Shown: piece after piece, positions 7,383-15,239 of the stretch | Position numbering within the stretch: position 1 is the stretch's first letter | Layout of the letters: every line of letters begins with the position of its first letter | Source of the DNA: JALORV01 sp044225415 | GTDB taxonomy: Bacteria; Pseudomonadota; Gammaproteobacteria; Burkholderiales; Burkholderiaceae_F | Direction: 5' to 3' | Length of the DNA: 15,664 bases | Assembly (NCBI GenBank): GCA_044225415.1 | Contig: JBGAIO010000082.1 | Span: 1-15,664 of the forward strand | Notes under the pieces: generated by a model | Told to the model about the DNA's origin: nothing | What the model saw: the letters and a program-made list of their open reading frames with translations, nothing else | Database searches by the model: none | Position numbers and translations under genes: made by a program

Positions 7383-8357
7383 ATGTACCGGACCTTGCTG
7401 CGCTGGTTCGCCCTCCTCTGCTTCGCGCTCGCCGTACCGGCATGGGCGCAGGGCCCGTCCTATCCGAACCGACCGATCAGGATCATTGTGCCCTTTGCGG
7501 TGGGCGGCATCGCCGATACGTTCGGGCGCGCAATCGGCCAGGGGTTGACCGAAGCCTGGGGGCAACCCGTCGTCATCGAAAACCGCACGGGCGCCGGCGG
7601 AAACATCGGCGCCGAGCTGGTGGCCAAGTCAGCCCCCGACGGCTATACGCTGGTCATGGGCAACATCGGTACGCATGCGGTCAACGTGCACTTGCTGAAG
7701 TCCATGCCCTTCGATCCCGTCAAGGACTTCGTGCCCATCGCGCACGTGCTCGACGCCGAAGGCCTGCTGGTGGTGCATCCCGATGTAAAGGCCACCACCG
7801 TCGCCCAGATCATCGCGCTCGCCAAGGGCCAGCCCGGCAAGCTCAGCTATGCCTCCGGTGGCCTGGGTACGACCAGTCACCTGGCCGGCGAAATGTTCAA
7901 ATCGGCGGCGAAGGTGGACATCATCCACGTGCCCTACAAAGGCAACGTGCCCGCCATCACGGATCTGCTGGGAGGCCAGGTGACGATGGCCTTCGCGACC
8001 ATGCCCACCGTCGTGCCGCATGTGAAGGCGGGCAAGCTGCGCGCCATTGCCGTGATCGGAAGCACCCGTGCCGCGTCACTGCCCGACGTGCCGACCGTCG
8101 CCGAGTCCGGCCTGCCCGGCTTCGAGGTCAGCAACTGGATCGGCCTGTTCGCACCGGCGGGAACGCCAAAGGACATCGTGGATCGGCTCAATGCCGAGGT
8201 ACAGCGGATCATGCGCACGCCGGAGATGGCCCGCCGCCTGGAAAGCGAAGGCGCACGCTTCCTCCCGATGAATGCCGCGCAGTTCGCGGATTTCCAGAAG
8301 GCGGAGCTGGACCGCTGGGGCAAGGCGATCCGCGAGGCCGGCATCAAGGGCGACTGA
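7383..8357 (+). CDS. Bug/TctC-family periplasmic solute-binding receptor
   Basis: Receptors of this type capture small carboxylates in the periplasm for tripartite tricarboxylate transporters. They are expanded in Burkholderiales and often work with TctA/TctB proteins encoded elsewhere. The 324-residue precursor has a Sec signal peptide ending near PAWAQ (residue 23). The standard landmarks follow: YPNRPIRIIVPFAVGG, GQPVVIENRTGAGGNIGAE, APDGYTLVMGN, SYASGGLGTTSHLAGE and VPYKGNVPAITDLLGG. AGGAG 7 bases before the ATG at 7383 fixes the start. It is the third gene of the LysR-linked set. No membrane components of the transporter are in the window. The ligand is unknown, but probably the substrate of the two upstream enzymes. 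Confidence 0.93.
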   Translation: MYRTLLRWFALLCFALAVPAWAQGPSYPNRPIRIIVPFAVGGIADTFGRAIGQGLTEAWGQPVVIENRTGAGGNIGAELVAKSAPDGYTLVMGNIGTHAVNVHLLKSMPFDPVKDFVPIAHVLDAEGLLVVHPDVKATTVAQIIALAKGQPGKLSYASGGLGTTSHLAGEMFKSAAKVDIIHVPYKGNVPAITDLLGGQVTMAFATMPTVVPHVKAGKLRAIAVIGSTRAASLPDVPTVAESGLPGFEVSNWIGLFAPAGTPKDIVDRLNAEVQRIMRTPEMARRLESEGARFLPMNAAQFADFQKAELDRWGKAIREAGIKGD

Positions 8358-8442
8358 GCGTCCTTCAGCTGCAAAGTCGTACCCGCCGGGTCGGCGATCC
8401 GGCCAGGTCGTCGCTTGTCGAATCTTCGCTACGCAGACGGCC

Positions 8443-8471
8443 ACGTCGGGGCTAGCATGCTGGCCCGACGT
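8443..8471. promoter_or_regulatory. Near-perfect palindrome upstream of the hydrolase-CHAT gene
   Basis: Flanking arms ACGTCGGG and CCCGACGT are perfect. The inner part (GCTAGC and GCTGGC around AT) extends the pairing with one mismatch and one bulge, so nearly all 29 bases pair. It ends 17 bases before the ATG at 8489. It could be an operator for the giant gene or a hairpin ending the upstream operon. No T-run follows on either side, so I do not call it a terminator. Confidence 0.5.
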
Positions 8472-8488
8472 TGAGGGTGGGGACCCCG

Positions 8489-11383
8489 ATGGCCATCGAG
8501 CTCGTGATTCCGGGCCAGCCGGACGTGCACGCCAAGGATCGCTCGCGCGGCGCAGGCGGCGGTGCGCAGGGGCCGAGCACGGACCTGCTGCAGGCGGTCG
8601 AGACGGTCGATGCCTACACCCTGTCGACCGCGGCGCGGGCGCGCAGCGCGGAACCGAAGCGCGTCACGGCGGCCGACGACGACCTGCTCGAGATCGAGGT
8701 CGAGGGCGGCTTCACGCTGTGGACCTCGGTCGAGCGCTACCGCCATGACGCGGCCGTGCTGCGGCCGGAGACCGTGCGCGGCGGTGCGCTGCGCATCGAC
8801 ACCCTGCCACGCGCCAGCGTCACCGAGCGCGGCGTGCGCGACTGGGTGGCGAGCGCACTGCGCATCCTGCGCCTGCGTGACGACGGCATTGATGCGGAGC
8901 AGGCCGACCCGGCGCGCTGGCGCGAGTTCGCGCGCGACGCCGGGCTGAGCCCGGCGATCAAGGCCGGCGCGTGGCTGACCACCAAGTTCATCCTGTGGCT
9001 GATCGAGCGGCGGCTGCCGGTCGGCGAAGGCCTGTACCGCTTCGGCGACGTGGTGCGCGCGACGCGCGCCGAGGGCGTCCCGCCCCCGCCGGCGCTGCAG
9101 GCCGCGGACATCGACGCCTCGCAGCCGATCCTGGTGTTCATCCACGGCACCGCCTCGACCACCGAAGGCAGTTTCAGCGCGCTGCTCGACCCCGCCGCGG
9201 CCACCGACTGGCGCGCGCTGCAGTCCACGTTCGGCACGCGCATCTACGGCTTCGAGCACCGCACGATGAGCGCGAGTCCGGTACAGAACGCGATCCGCCT
9301 GCTGGACGCCCTGCCCGCCGGCGCGCGCGTGTCGCTGGTCACGCATTCGCGCGGCGGCATGGTCGGCGACCTGCTGTGCCTGCCGGCGCTCGCCGCCGAA
9401 TCGATCGAGCGCTACATCCGCCGCGACAAGGCGTACGCCGAGGCCGACGCGCTCGACCGTCAGCATCTGCAGGCCTATGCAAAGCTGCTGAAGACGAAGT
9501 CCCTGAAGATCGAACGCGTGCTGCGCTGCGCGTGCCCGGCGCGCGGCACGCTGCTCGCGTCCGACAACACCGACCAGTTCCTGTCGGTGCTGACCAACCT
9601 GGTCGGGCTGATCCCGGGGCTGGCGGGCTCGCCGCTGTACGAAGTGGTCAAGCGCATCACGCTGCAGACGGCGAAGAACCGCTGGGACCCGGCGATGCTG
9701 CCGGGCATCGAGGCGATGACGCCGACCTCGCCGCTGGTGCAGCTGCTGAACACGCAGCGCGACGCACGCGGCGAGCTCGGGGTGGTGGCCGGCGACATCG
9801 AGGGCGGCCACTGGCTGCAGCGGCTGGGCGCCTTCGTCACCGACCAGTTCATCTACGAGAACCGCGACAACGACCTGGTCGTCAACACCGACTCGATGTT
9901 CGAGGGCGCGGTGCGCGACGCCGCCTACTACGTGTTCGACCAGGGCGGCGACGTCACGCACTTCAACTACTTCCGCAACGAGCGCACGCGCGGCGCGATG
10001 CAGCGCTGGCTGACGGCGGCCGGCACCGCGCTGCCGCCGGAGTTCCGGCCGCTGGAAGAAGACATCGTCGCGCCCGTGCCGATGCAGCGTGCGCTGCAGA
10101 AGCGCGCCGGCGCCGCGCAGCCGGCCGTGTTCGTGCTGCCGGGCGTGATGGGCTCGCAGCTCGCGCACGACGACGATCGCGTGTGGCTGCACTACCTGCG
10201 GCTGGCGGCCGGCGGGCTCGGCGACCTGCACGACGTGGCGAGCGACGCGGTCCGGCCGATCGGCCTGATCGGCCAGTTCTATCGCGCGCTGTGCGAGTAC
10301 CTGGCGGACACGCACATCGTGCATCCCTTCGCCTACGACTGGCGGCGCGACATCACGCTGTCGGCCAAACTGCTCGCGGCCGAGGTCGGCGACGCGCTCG
10401 ACCGCTTCCCGGACCAGCCGGTGCGGCTGGTCGCGCACAGCATGGGCGGGCTGGTCGTGCGCAAGATGATCGCCGACCATCCGCAGCTGTGGGACCGCAT
10501 CTGCGCGCGCGACGGCGGGCGCTTCCTGATGCTCGGCACGCCGAACCGCGGCTCGCATTCGATGGTCGATGCGCTGCTCGGCACCGACAGCACGGTGCAG
10601 CAGCTGGCGATGCTGGATCTGACGCGCGGCCTCGGCGGCGTGATCGACATCGTGCAGGACTTCCCCGGCGTGCTGACGCTGCTGCCGCTGGCGGAAGAAG
10701 GCCGCTGGTTCAAGCGCAACACGTGGGACGCGATCCGCGCCGGCGCCGGCCAGGGCGCGCGGCCCGATCCGGCGCTGCTCACCCGCGCGCGCAGCGTGCT
10801 GTCGGGCTTACCCGAACAGATCCCGCATGCCGAGCGCGTGCTGTACGTCGCCGGCAACGCGCCGCAGACGGTGATCGGCGCCGAAGTCGTCGAAGGCCAG
10901 ATCGTGCTGTCGGTCACGCCCGACGGCGACGGTCGCGTGACCTGGGAGTCGGGCCGGCTGCCGGGCGTGCTGACCTGGTACATGGACGCCACGCACGGCG
11001 ACCTGCCCGCGGAAGCCGCGGCGTTTCCCGCGCTGCTCGAACTGCTGCAAGTCCGGCACGACGGCACGCCTGCCGGTGACGCCGCCCGGCGGTGCCCGCG
11101 GAGCCGTTGCCGGCGCGACACCGGCGGTGCGCACGCTGCCGCAGCGCGCGCTCTATCCCACCGAGGCCGAACTGACCGCCGGCCTGATGGGCCTCACCGG
11201 CAAGCATCGCGCGCAGCGTTACCGCGCGCGCAGTACCGCGGGCTTCCGCGCCAGCGTCGTGCACGGCGACCTGCGCTACGCGAAGTACCCCATCCTCGTC
11301 GGCCACTACGAGGGCGACACCATCGTCGGCGCCGAGGCGCGCATCGACCAGCTGCTCGATGGCGCGCTCTCCACGCGCTATAA
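8489..11383 (+). CDS. N-terminal open part of the giant protein: tandem alpha/beta-hydrolase (lipase-like) domains
   Basis: As written, this frame encodes 964 residues, of which about the first 860 look genuine; the Arg-rich remainder after 11068 is out-of-frame sequence. Hydrolase 1 has an oxyanion-loop motif ILVFIHGTASTTEGSF, nucleophile elbow VTHSRGG (Ser287), NDLVVNTDS as acid loop and DVTHFNYFRN (His491). Hydrolase 2 resembles LCAT/PGAP1-type lipases: VFVLPGVMGSQL, FAYDWRRDI, nucleophile elbow VAHSMGG (Ser651), FLMLGTPNRGSHS and DATHGDLP (His836). Both triads therefore look complete, suggesting active esterases or phospholipases; the substrate is unknown. No signal peptide or membrane segment is seen, so it is probably cytoplasmic. 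The ATG at 8489 is chosen because GGTGGGGA lies just upstream; a TTG at 8471 lies inside the palindrome. Confidence 0.82.
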   Translation: MAIELVIPGQPDVHAKDRSRGAGGGAQGPSTDLLQAVETVDAYTLSTAARARSAEPKRVTAADDDLLEIEVEGGFTLWTSVERYRHDAAVLRPETVRGGALRIDTLPRASVTERGVRDWVASALRILRLRDDGIDAEQADPARWREFARDAGLSPAIKAGAWLTTKFILWLIERRLPVGEGLYRFGDVVRATRAEGVPPPPALQAADIDASQPILVFIHGTASTTEGSFSALLDPAAATDWRALQSTFGTRIYGFEHRTMSASPVQNAIRLLDALPAGARVSLVTHSRGGMVGDLLCLPALAAESIERYIRRDKAYAEADALDRQHLQAYAKLLKTKSLKIERVLRCACPARGTLLASDNTDQFLSVLTNLVGLIPGLAGSPLYEVVKRITLQTAKNRWDPAMLPGIEAMTPTSPLVQLLNTQRDARGELGVVAGDIEGGHWLQRLGAFVTDQFIYENRDNDLVVNTDSMFEGAVRDAAYYVFDQGGDVTHFNYFRNERTRGAMQRWLTAAGTALPPEFRPLEEDIVAPVPMQRALQKRAGAAQPAVFVLPGVMGSQLAHDDDRVWLHYLRLAAGGLGDLHDVASDAVRPIGLIGQFYRALCEYLADTHIVHPFAYDWRRDITLSAKLLAAEVGDALDRFPDQPVRLVAHSMGGLVVRKMIADHPQLWDRICARDGGRFLMLGTPNRGSHSMVDALLGTDSTVQQLAMLDLTRGLGGVIDIVQDFPGVLTLLPLAEEGRWFKRNTWDAIRAGAGQGARPDPALLTRARSVLSGLPEQIPHAERVLYVAGNAPQTVIGAEVVEGQIVLSVTPDGDGRVTWESGRLPGVLTWYMDATHGDLPAEAAAFPALLELLQVRHDGTPAGDAARRCPRSRCRRDTGGAHAAAARALSHRGRTDRRPDGPHRQASRAALPRAQYRGLPRQRRARRPALREVPHPRRPLRGRHHRRRRGAHRPAARWRALHAL

Positions 11384-12088
11384 CCTGGGCGTGTATCCCG
11401 GACAGGGCCGCAACGCGGCCGTGGTGCTGCGCCAGCCCAACGCGCTGCAGCGCGCGCTGCGCATGCCCACCGGCGCGGTGGTCATCAGCCTCGGCCGCTG
11501 GGGCGAGCTCACCGCCGCGCAGCTCGCCAACCTGGTCCGCAGCGCGACGCTAGCCTACGTGCTGCAGCTCGCGGACTCTGCGGAGGCCGGCACGAACAAC
11601 GACGTCGTCGGCCTGTCGCTGCTGCTGATCGGCACGAATTCGACGTCGAACATTTCGATCGACGACTCGGTCGCCGCGTTGCTGCGCGGCGTCGCGCAGG
11701 CCAACCGCGAACTCGCCAGCCGCGTGCCGGGCGCACGCGGCGTCGGCGACGTCGAGATCATCGAGCTCTACGCCGACGCCGCCATCGCCGCGGCGCGCGC
11801 GCTGAAGCAGCTCGCGGTGCCGCTGTCGGTGGAACTGGATACGCGCATCGAGGCGGCGGCGCTGCTGACACCGGGACGCAACGGCCGCACGCGGCTCACC
11901 GCGATGCAGGGCCGCGAACCGTGGCGCCGCTGGGAGATCAGCGTCGTCGAGCCGCCGGTCACGACGGCCCGCGCCGCGGCGCAGGTGGCGGCGCGGCTGC
12001 CGAAGGCGCTCGCCAGCCGACTGCACGCCGCGGTGACAGAAGCCGCGGCGAGCGACGCGGAGTTGTGGCTGCGCAGCTGGCGCGCTCG
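11070..12088 (+). pseudogene. Middle region of the giant protein (no domain named)
   Basis: After the frame change near 11068 the protein continues for about 340 residues. Recognisable blocks are TLPQRALYPTEAELTAGLMG, VVHGDLRYAKYPILVGHYEG, DTIVGAEARIDQLLDG, YNLGVYPGQG and AVVISLGRWGELTA, then a long helical stretch up to about 12080. Phrases like 'GDLxxAxYPILVGHYxGDTI' recall conserved segments between effector and CHAT modules in large CHAT proteins, but I cannot assign a named domain. GC content and codon choice match the flanking segments, which supports one original gene. The natural reading at the junction is probably ...DGTLPVTPPGGARG..., needing one base fewer in the C pair near 11069. 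Confidence 0.6.
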
Positions 12089-13088
12089 GCGATGCGACTG
12101 TCCGCGCCGCATCGCGAACTGCGCTTCGTGTCGCTGTCGGATCGCGCGCGCGCCGAAGTGATGCAGCAGCAGCGGCAACCCGAGCTCGTCGAGCGGCTGA
12201 TCTCGGCGTCGGTGGGCGACACGCGCTTCCGCATCGAGGAGGCGCGGGCGCTGTTCGAACTGATCGTGCCCAACGACCTGAAGGACGGGCTGTCGCAGCT
12301 GTCGCGCGTGGTGTTCGTCGTCGACGGCGAGACGGCCGCGTATCCGTGGGAGCTGATGACCGACGGCAAGGAGCCGCTTGCCACGCGGCTCGGCCTGATC
12401 CGGCAGCTGAAGACCGCGACCTTCCGTCCGCACATCCGCGCGACGACGGCGCGCACTGCGTACATCGTCGGCGACCCGGTGGTCGCAGCGCCCTTCGAGC
12501 AGCTGCCCGGCGCGCGTGAGGAAGCGTGGCTGGTGGCGCAGCTGCTGGGCCGGCGCTTCGAGCCGACGTATCGCGACGAGTCGCTCGGCGCGCTCGACGT
12601 GCTGGCCGGTCTGTACGAGCAGCCGTACCGCCTGATCCACCTCGCGGGGCACGGCTACTACGAGGCGCCGGGGCTGGATGGCAACGCGCGCAGCGGCATG
12701 GTGCTCGACAACGGCGTCTACCTGACCGCGGTCGAGATCAAGACGAAGATCCCCGGCGGTGCTGGAGCTCGTGTTCCTGAACTGCTGCCATCTCGGTCAG
12801 TCGGGGCCAGGCCGGTGGCGAAGCGCCGCGTTCCACGCCGACGACGCCGTACAACCGGTTGGCGGCGAGCATCTCGCGCGAACTGATCGAGATGGAGCGT
12901 CCGCGCGGTCGTCGCGCGGGTCAGCCGCGTGCGACGACGCGGCGCTCGAGTTCGCGTGTGTTCTACGAGCAGATGCTGGAAGGCCAGAGCTTCGGCCGCG
13001 CGCTGCAGGAGGCGCGGCACCGCTGCTGGCAGCAGTTCCCCGACTGCAACACGTGGGCGCGGCCGCAGGCCTACGGCAGATCCGTTCC
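12086..13088 (+). pseudogene. CHAT (caspase-like) protease domain of the giant protein
   Basis: CHAT domains are cysteine proteases of the caspase/separase clan. The segment shows VVDGETAAYPWELMTDG, RLGLIRQLKT, AYIVGDPVVA, LPGAREEAWLVAQLLG, then LIHLAGHGYYE with the expected catalytic His (codon 12650-12652). After a frame change near 12756 comes LELVFLNCCHLGQ with the expected catalytic Cys (codon 12786-12788, aligned to the usual N-A-C-H-S-G). Further frame changes precede NRLAASISRELIEM and VFYEQMLEGQSFGRALQEAR, then RCWQQFPDCNTW and QAYG, which close the domain. Both catalytic residues are intact despite about seven frame changes. Such proteases can cleave partners or their own polypeptide; here the attached lipases would be an obvious target, which is an inference. 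Confidence 0.82.
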
Positions 13089-14276
13089 TCCGTTGACACC
13101 GGCGCGAGCGCGAGCTCGCGCGCCGGCAGCCTGCGCGACTACGTGGCCGCGGCGGAGTTCATCGACCTGCTGCGCGACAGCCGCCAGGTGGCGCGCGAGA
13201 TCGCGCGCGGCGAGCGCAGCGGCGAAGTCGCCGAATACCAGGCGAGCACCGCGCAGCGCATCGGCGAGTTGCTGCAGGACTGCCCCGCCGAGTGGCTGGC
13301 GCGCAGCGAGGTGCAGGTCGAACTGGGACTGACCTACGGCGAACTCGCCGGCTTGAGCAGGCGGCGCAGCACCTGTCGGCAGCGCTCGCCAGCGAAGAGA
13401 CCGACAGCGCGACCACGCTGGCGGCGGTGGAGCAGCTCGCGAACTTCGAGTCGCGGCTCGGCGTGCGGCTGGCCGCCGCCAAGGGCGCTGGCGACGAGCA
13501 GCGCGCGCGCGGCGCCGAGCGCATCGAAATGGCGATCAGCCGGCTGACAACGCTCGGCCATCTCGGCAACACGTCCGAACGGCTCGCGCTGCTGGCCGGC
13601 TGCTACAAGAATCTCGCGCAGATCCGCAGCGATCGCGAGGAGAGATCCGTCTCGCACTGGAACAGAGCGCGCGGCACTACGAGGCCGCGCACACGCTGAA
13701 CCTGCAGCGTGCCCGCTTCGATCCCTATCCGGTGCTCAACTGGCTGTCGCTGGCGACGGTGCTCGGTCAGACGCCCGAGGATCTCGATACGCGGCTGGCG
13801 GAGATCGAGACCGCGGCGCGCGTGAACGCTACGCGCGCAGCCGCGGCTTCTTCGACGCGGCGACCTTCGCCGAAGCGCGGCTGGTGCGCGCGCTCGCCGG
13901 CGCGGCGCTGTTCGGCGACCCCGTCCAGGTACGCAGCGAGGTCGAGCACATCGCCAACCTCTACGCTCAGGCCGCGCGCGCCGCGCAGGCGACGGCGCGC
14001 CAGATCGACTCCGTGACCACGCAGCTCGACACGCTGGCGCGCATGCTGCAGGCACTGGCGCCGGCGCGTGATCGGCATGCGGTGCAGGCCGCCGAAGCGC
14101 TGCGCGATCCGCGCGCTGATCACCGGTCAGTCGGGCGAAGAGGAACCGGCGTCCGCTGCCGCGCCGCGACCGGATCGACGCCGCGCGGCCTCGTGTCCAC
14201 GCAGAAGGTCGCGAAGAAGGCCGCTGCAAGCGCGCGCAAGACCGCCCGCAAGCGCAGCCGGAAGCGCTCCGGCTGA
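13088..14276 (+). pseudogene. C-terminal TPR-like (TPR-S/TRAFs-binding-like) region and basic tail of the giant protein
   Basis: Three frames together give an all-helical region: GSLRDYVAAAEFIDLLRDSR, RIGELLQDCPAEWLARSEVQ, LEQAAQHLSAALASEET, ERLALLAGCYKNLAQIRSD, ALEQSARHYEAAHTLN, DPYPVLNWLSLATVLGQTPE and RSRGFFDAATFAEARLVRAL. The GNTSERLALLAGCYKN and DPYPVLNWL blocks recall the sensor-type TPR region often found C-terminal to CHAT effectors in conflict systems; I am moderately sure. The last 24 codons (14205-14276) encode a Lys/Arg/Ala tail that resembles histone H1-like tails and could bind nucleic acid or acidic membrane. The stop at 14274-14276 lies 8 bases from the convergent VOC gene. 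Confidence 0.58.
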
Positions 14277-14284
14277 GCGAACCG

Positions 14285-14659
14285 TCAAGCCTCCGGACGA
14301 TGGCACACCGCTTCGACGTTGTGCCCGTCCGGTCCGATGACGAAGGCGCCGTAGTAGCTGGCGTGGTAGTGCGGACGCAGGCCCGGCGCGCCGTTGTCCT
14401 TGCCCCCGGCCGCGATGGCCGCGCGATAGAACTCGTCGACCTTGCTGCGACTGGGCGCGGTGAACGCCAGATGGATCGGCGCGGGCTTCTGGTCCGTCTG
14501 GTAGAGCCACAGGGACGGCTTGCCTTCGGGGCCGATGCCGACCCCGTACGGCCCTTCCATGACGACCCCTACACCGAGAGGTTTCAACGCCGCGAGGAAG
14601 AACGCCCTGCTCCTGCTTGCCGCGTAGTCGGTGACGCCGAAACCGATGTGATCGAACAT
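14285..14659 (-). CDS. VOC-family (glyoxalase/bleomycin-resistance fold) protein
   Basis: This 124-residue protein has the two beta-alpha-beta-beta-beta modules of the vicinal oxygen chelate fold: MFDHIGFGVTDYAASR and VGVVMEGPYGVGIG in the first, PIHLAFTAPSRSKVDEFYRA, GLRPHYHASYYGAFVIGPDG and HNVEAVCH in the second. His4, the HLAF histidine and the Glu of VEAV are at typical metal-ligand positions. Members include glyoxalases, dioxygenases and resistance proteins; the exact reaction is not predictable. The ATG at 14659 is chosen because GGAGG sits 7 bases upstream (14667-14671). A longer reading only repeats the neighbouring gene out of frame. The start lies 2 bases after the upstream hydrolase stop, so translation is probably coupled. 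Relative to close relatives the SRSRAFF segment appears two residues longer. Confidence 0.88.
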   Translation of the reverse strand: MFDHIGFGVTDYAASRSRAFFLAALKPLGVGVVMEGPYGVGIGPEGKPSLWLYQTDQKPAPIHLAFTAPSRSKVDEFYRAAIAAGGKDNGAPGLRPHYHASYYGAFVIGPDGHNVEAVCHRPEA

Positions 14660-14661
14660 GC

Positions 14662-15210
14662 TCAAACCTCCGAATTGATTTCGCTCGCGGACTTCGCCTT
14701 CGCAAAGGCCCCGCTGAGAGCAGCAAGATAGGCCGCCTGAACGTCCGCCGCTGCCACCTCTCGGGTACCGAACTGCAGGTTCCGGGTGGCACAGGCATCG
14801 TGCGCCAGTACGCACTCGAATCCGAGATCGGCCGCCGCTCTGACGGTCGTGTCGACACACATGTGCGTCATCATGCCGGCGAAGACCACGCGTGACGCAC
14901 CTGCCTGGCGCAATCCGTCCTCCAGCTTCGTCTCTCTGAAGCTATTGGGAAAGTGCTTGACGAGGACCGCCTCGGTCTCGACGGGACGCACGGCAGCGTG
15001 GATCTCGACGCCCGGCGTGTCGGGAAGAAAGAAGCTCGCACCGGGACGTTTGGAGACGTGCTGGATGTGGATGACGGGAAGCCCCTTGTCTCGAAAGACA
15101 CCGAGCAGGGCCGCTGCGTTGGCGACTGCGGCTTCGGCGCCTCCGAGTTCCATGCGGCCACCCGGGAAGTAGTCGTTCTGCAGATCGATGAGGACAAGTG
15201 CCTGGGTCAC
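14662..15210 (-). CDS. Isochorismatase-like cysteine hydrolase
   Basis: Enzymes of this family hydrolyse amides (nicotinamide, carbamoylsarcosine, ureas) or isochorismate with an Asp-Lys-Cys triad. From the GTG at 15210 the product has 182 residues, a typical length. It starts MTQALVLIDLQNDYFPGG (Asp9), then PVIHIQHVSK, VLVKHFPNSF (Lys85) and VFAGMMTHMCVDTTVRAA (Cys118), so the triad is complete. The substrate is unknown. The GTG is chosen because AGAGG lies 6 bases upstream (15217-15221) and the family normally begins right at this strand. An ATG at 15264 is in frame but sits inside the attC-like palindrome without a ribosome binding site. The gene is paired with the VOC gene 2 bases downstream. 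Confidence 0.9.
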   Translation of the reverse strand: MTQALVLIDLQNDYFPGGRMELGGAEAAVANAAALLGVFRDKGLPVIHIQHVSKRPGASFFLPDTPGVEIHAAVRPVETEAVLVKHFPNSFRETKLEDGLRQAGASRVVFAGMMTHMCVDTTVRAAADLGFECVLAHDACATRNLQFGTREVAAADVQAAYLAALSGAFAKAKSASEINSEV

Positions 15211-15239
15211 GTAGGACCTCTTAGGTAGCGGAGATTGGG

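Larger units (their letters stand above)
8489..14276 (+). pseudogene. Giant twin alpha/beta-hydrolase - CHAT protease - TPR-like protein, frame-disrupted in its 3' half
   Basis: Read across frame changes, one continuous protein of about 1,930 residues is visible. Order: N-terminal region, hydrolase 1 (about residues 205-500), hydrolase 2 (about 545-860), a conserved middle region, a CHAT caspase-like domain, a TPR-like region and a basic tail. The frame changes near 11068, 12085, 12756, 12803, 12895, 12932, 12957, 13074, 13350, 13645 and 13825, and probably near 14115 and 14195. Homology-like sequence resumes at once each time and no in-frame stop lies between them. Several changes fall in short G, C or AG runs (for example GGGG near 12801). 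This fits either very recent decay or local sequencing error. No frame change is needed in 8489-11066 or in the neighbouring genes. CHAT and TPR-like combinations are typical of bacterial conflict systems. Confidence 0.7.

Noticed and set aside
8443..8471. Rho-independent terminator of the Bug operon
   Set aside because: The stem is strong but no T-run follows on either strand, so it is listed as a regulatory palindrome instead.
8429..10558. Open frame of about 700 codons on the minus strand
   Set aside because: It is antisense to the tandem hydrolase domains, which carry clear motifs; this frame is Arg/His/Gln-rich without recognisable motifs.
8971..11079. Long plus-strand frame overlapping the hydrolase region
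   Set aside because: It is an Arg/Ala/Pro-rich out-of-frame shadow; the catalytic motifs lie in the other frame.
11066..14276. Programmed ribosomal frameshifting
   Set aside because: There are too many frame changes in both directions, without consistent slippery sites or downstream structures.
14285..14860. Longer version of the VOC protein (191 residues)
   Set aside because: The first 67 residues are out-of-frame sequence of the hydrolase gene; GGAGG and family homology fix the start at 14659.
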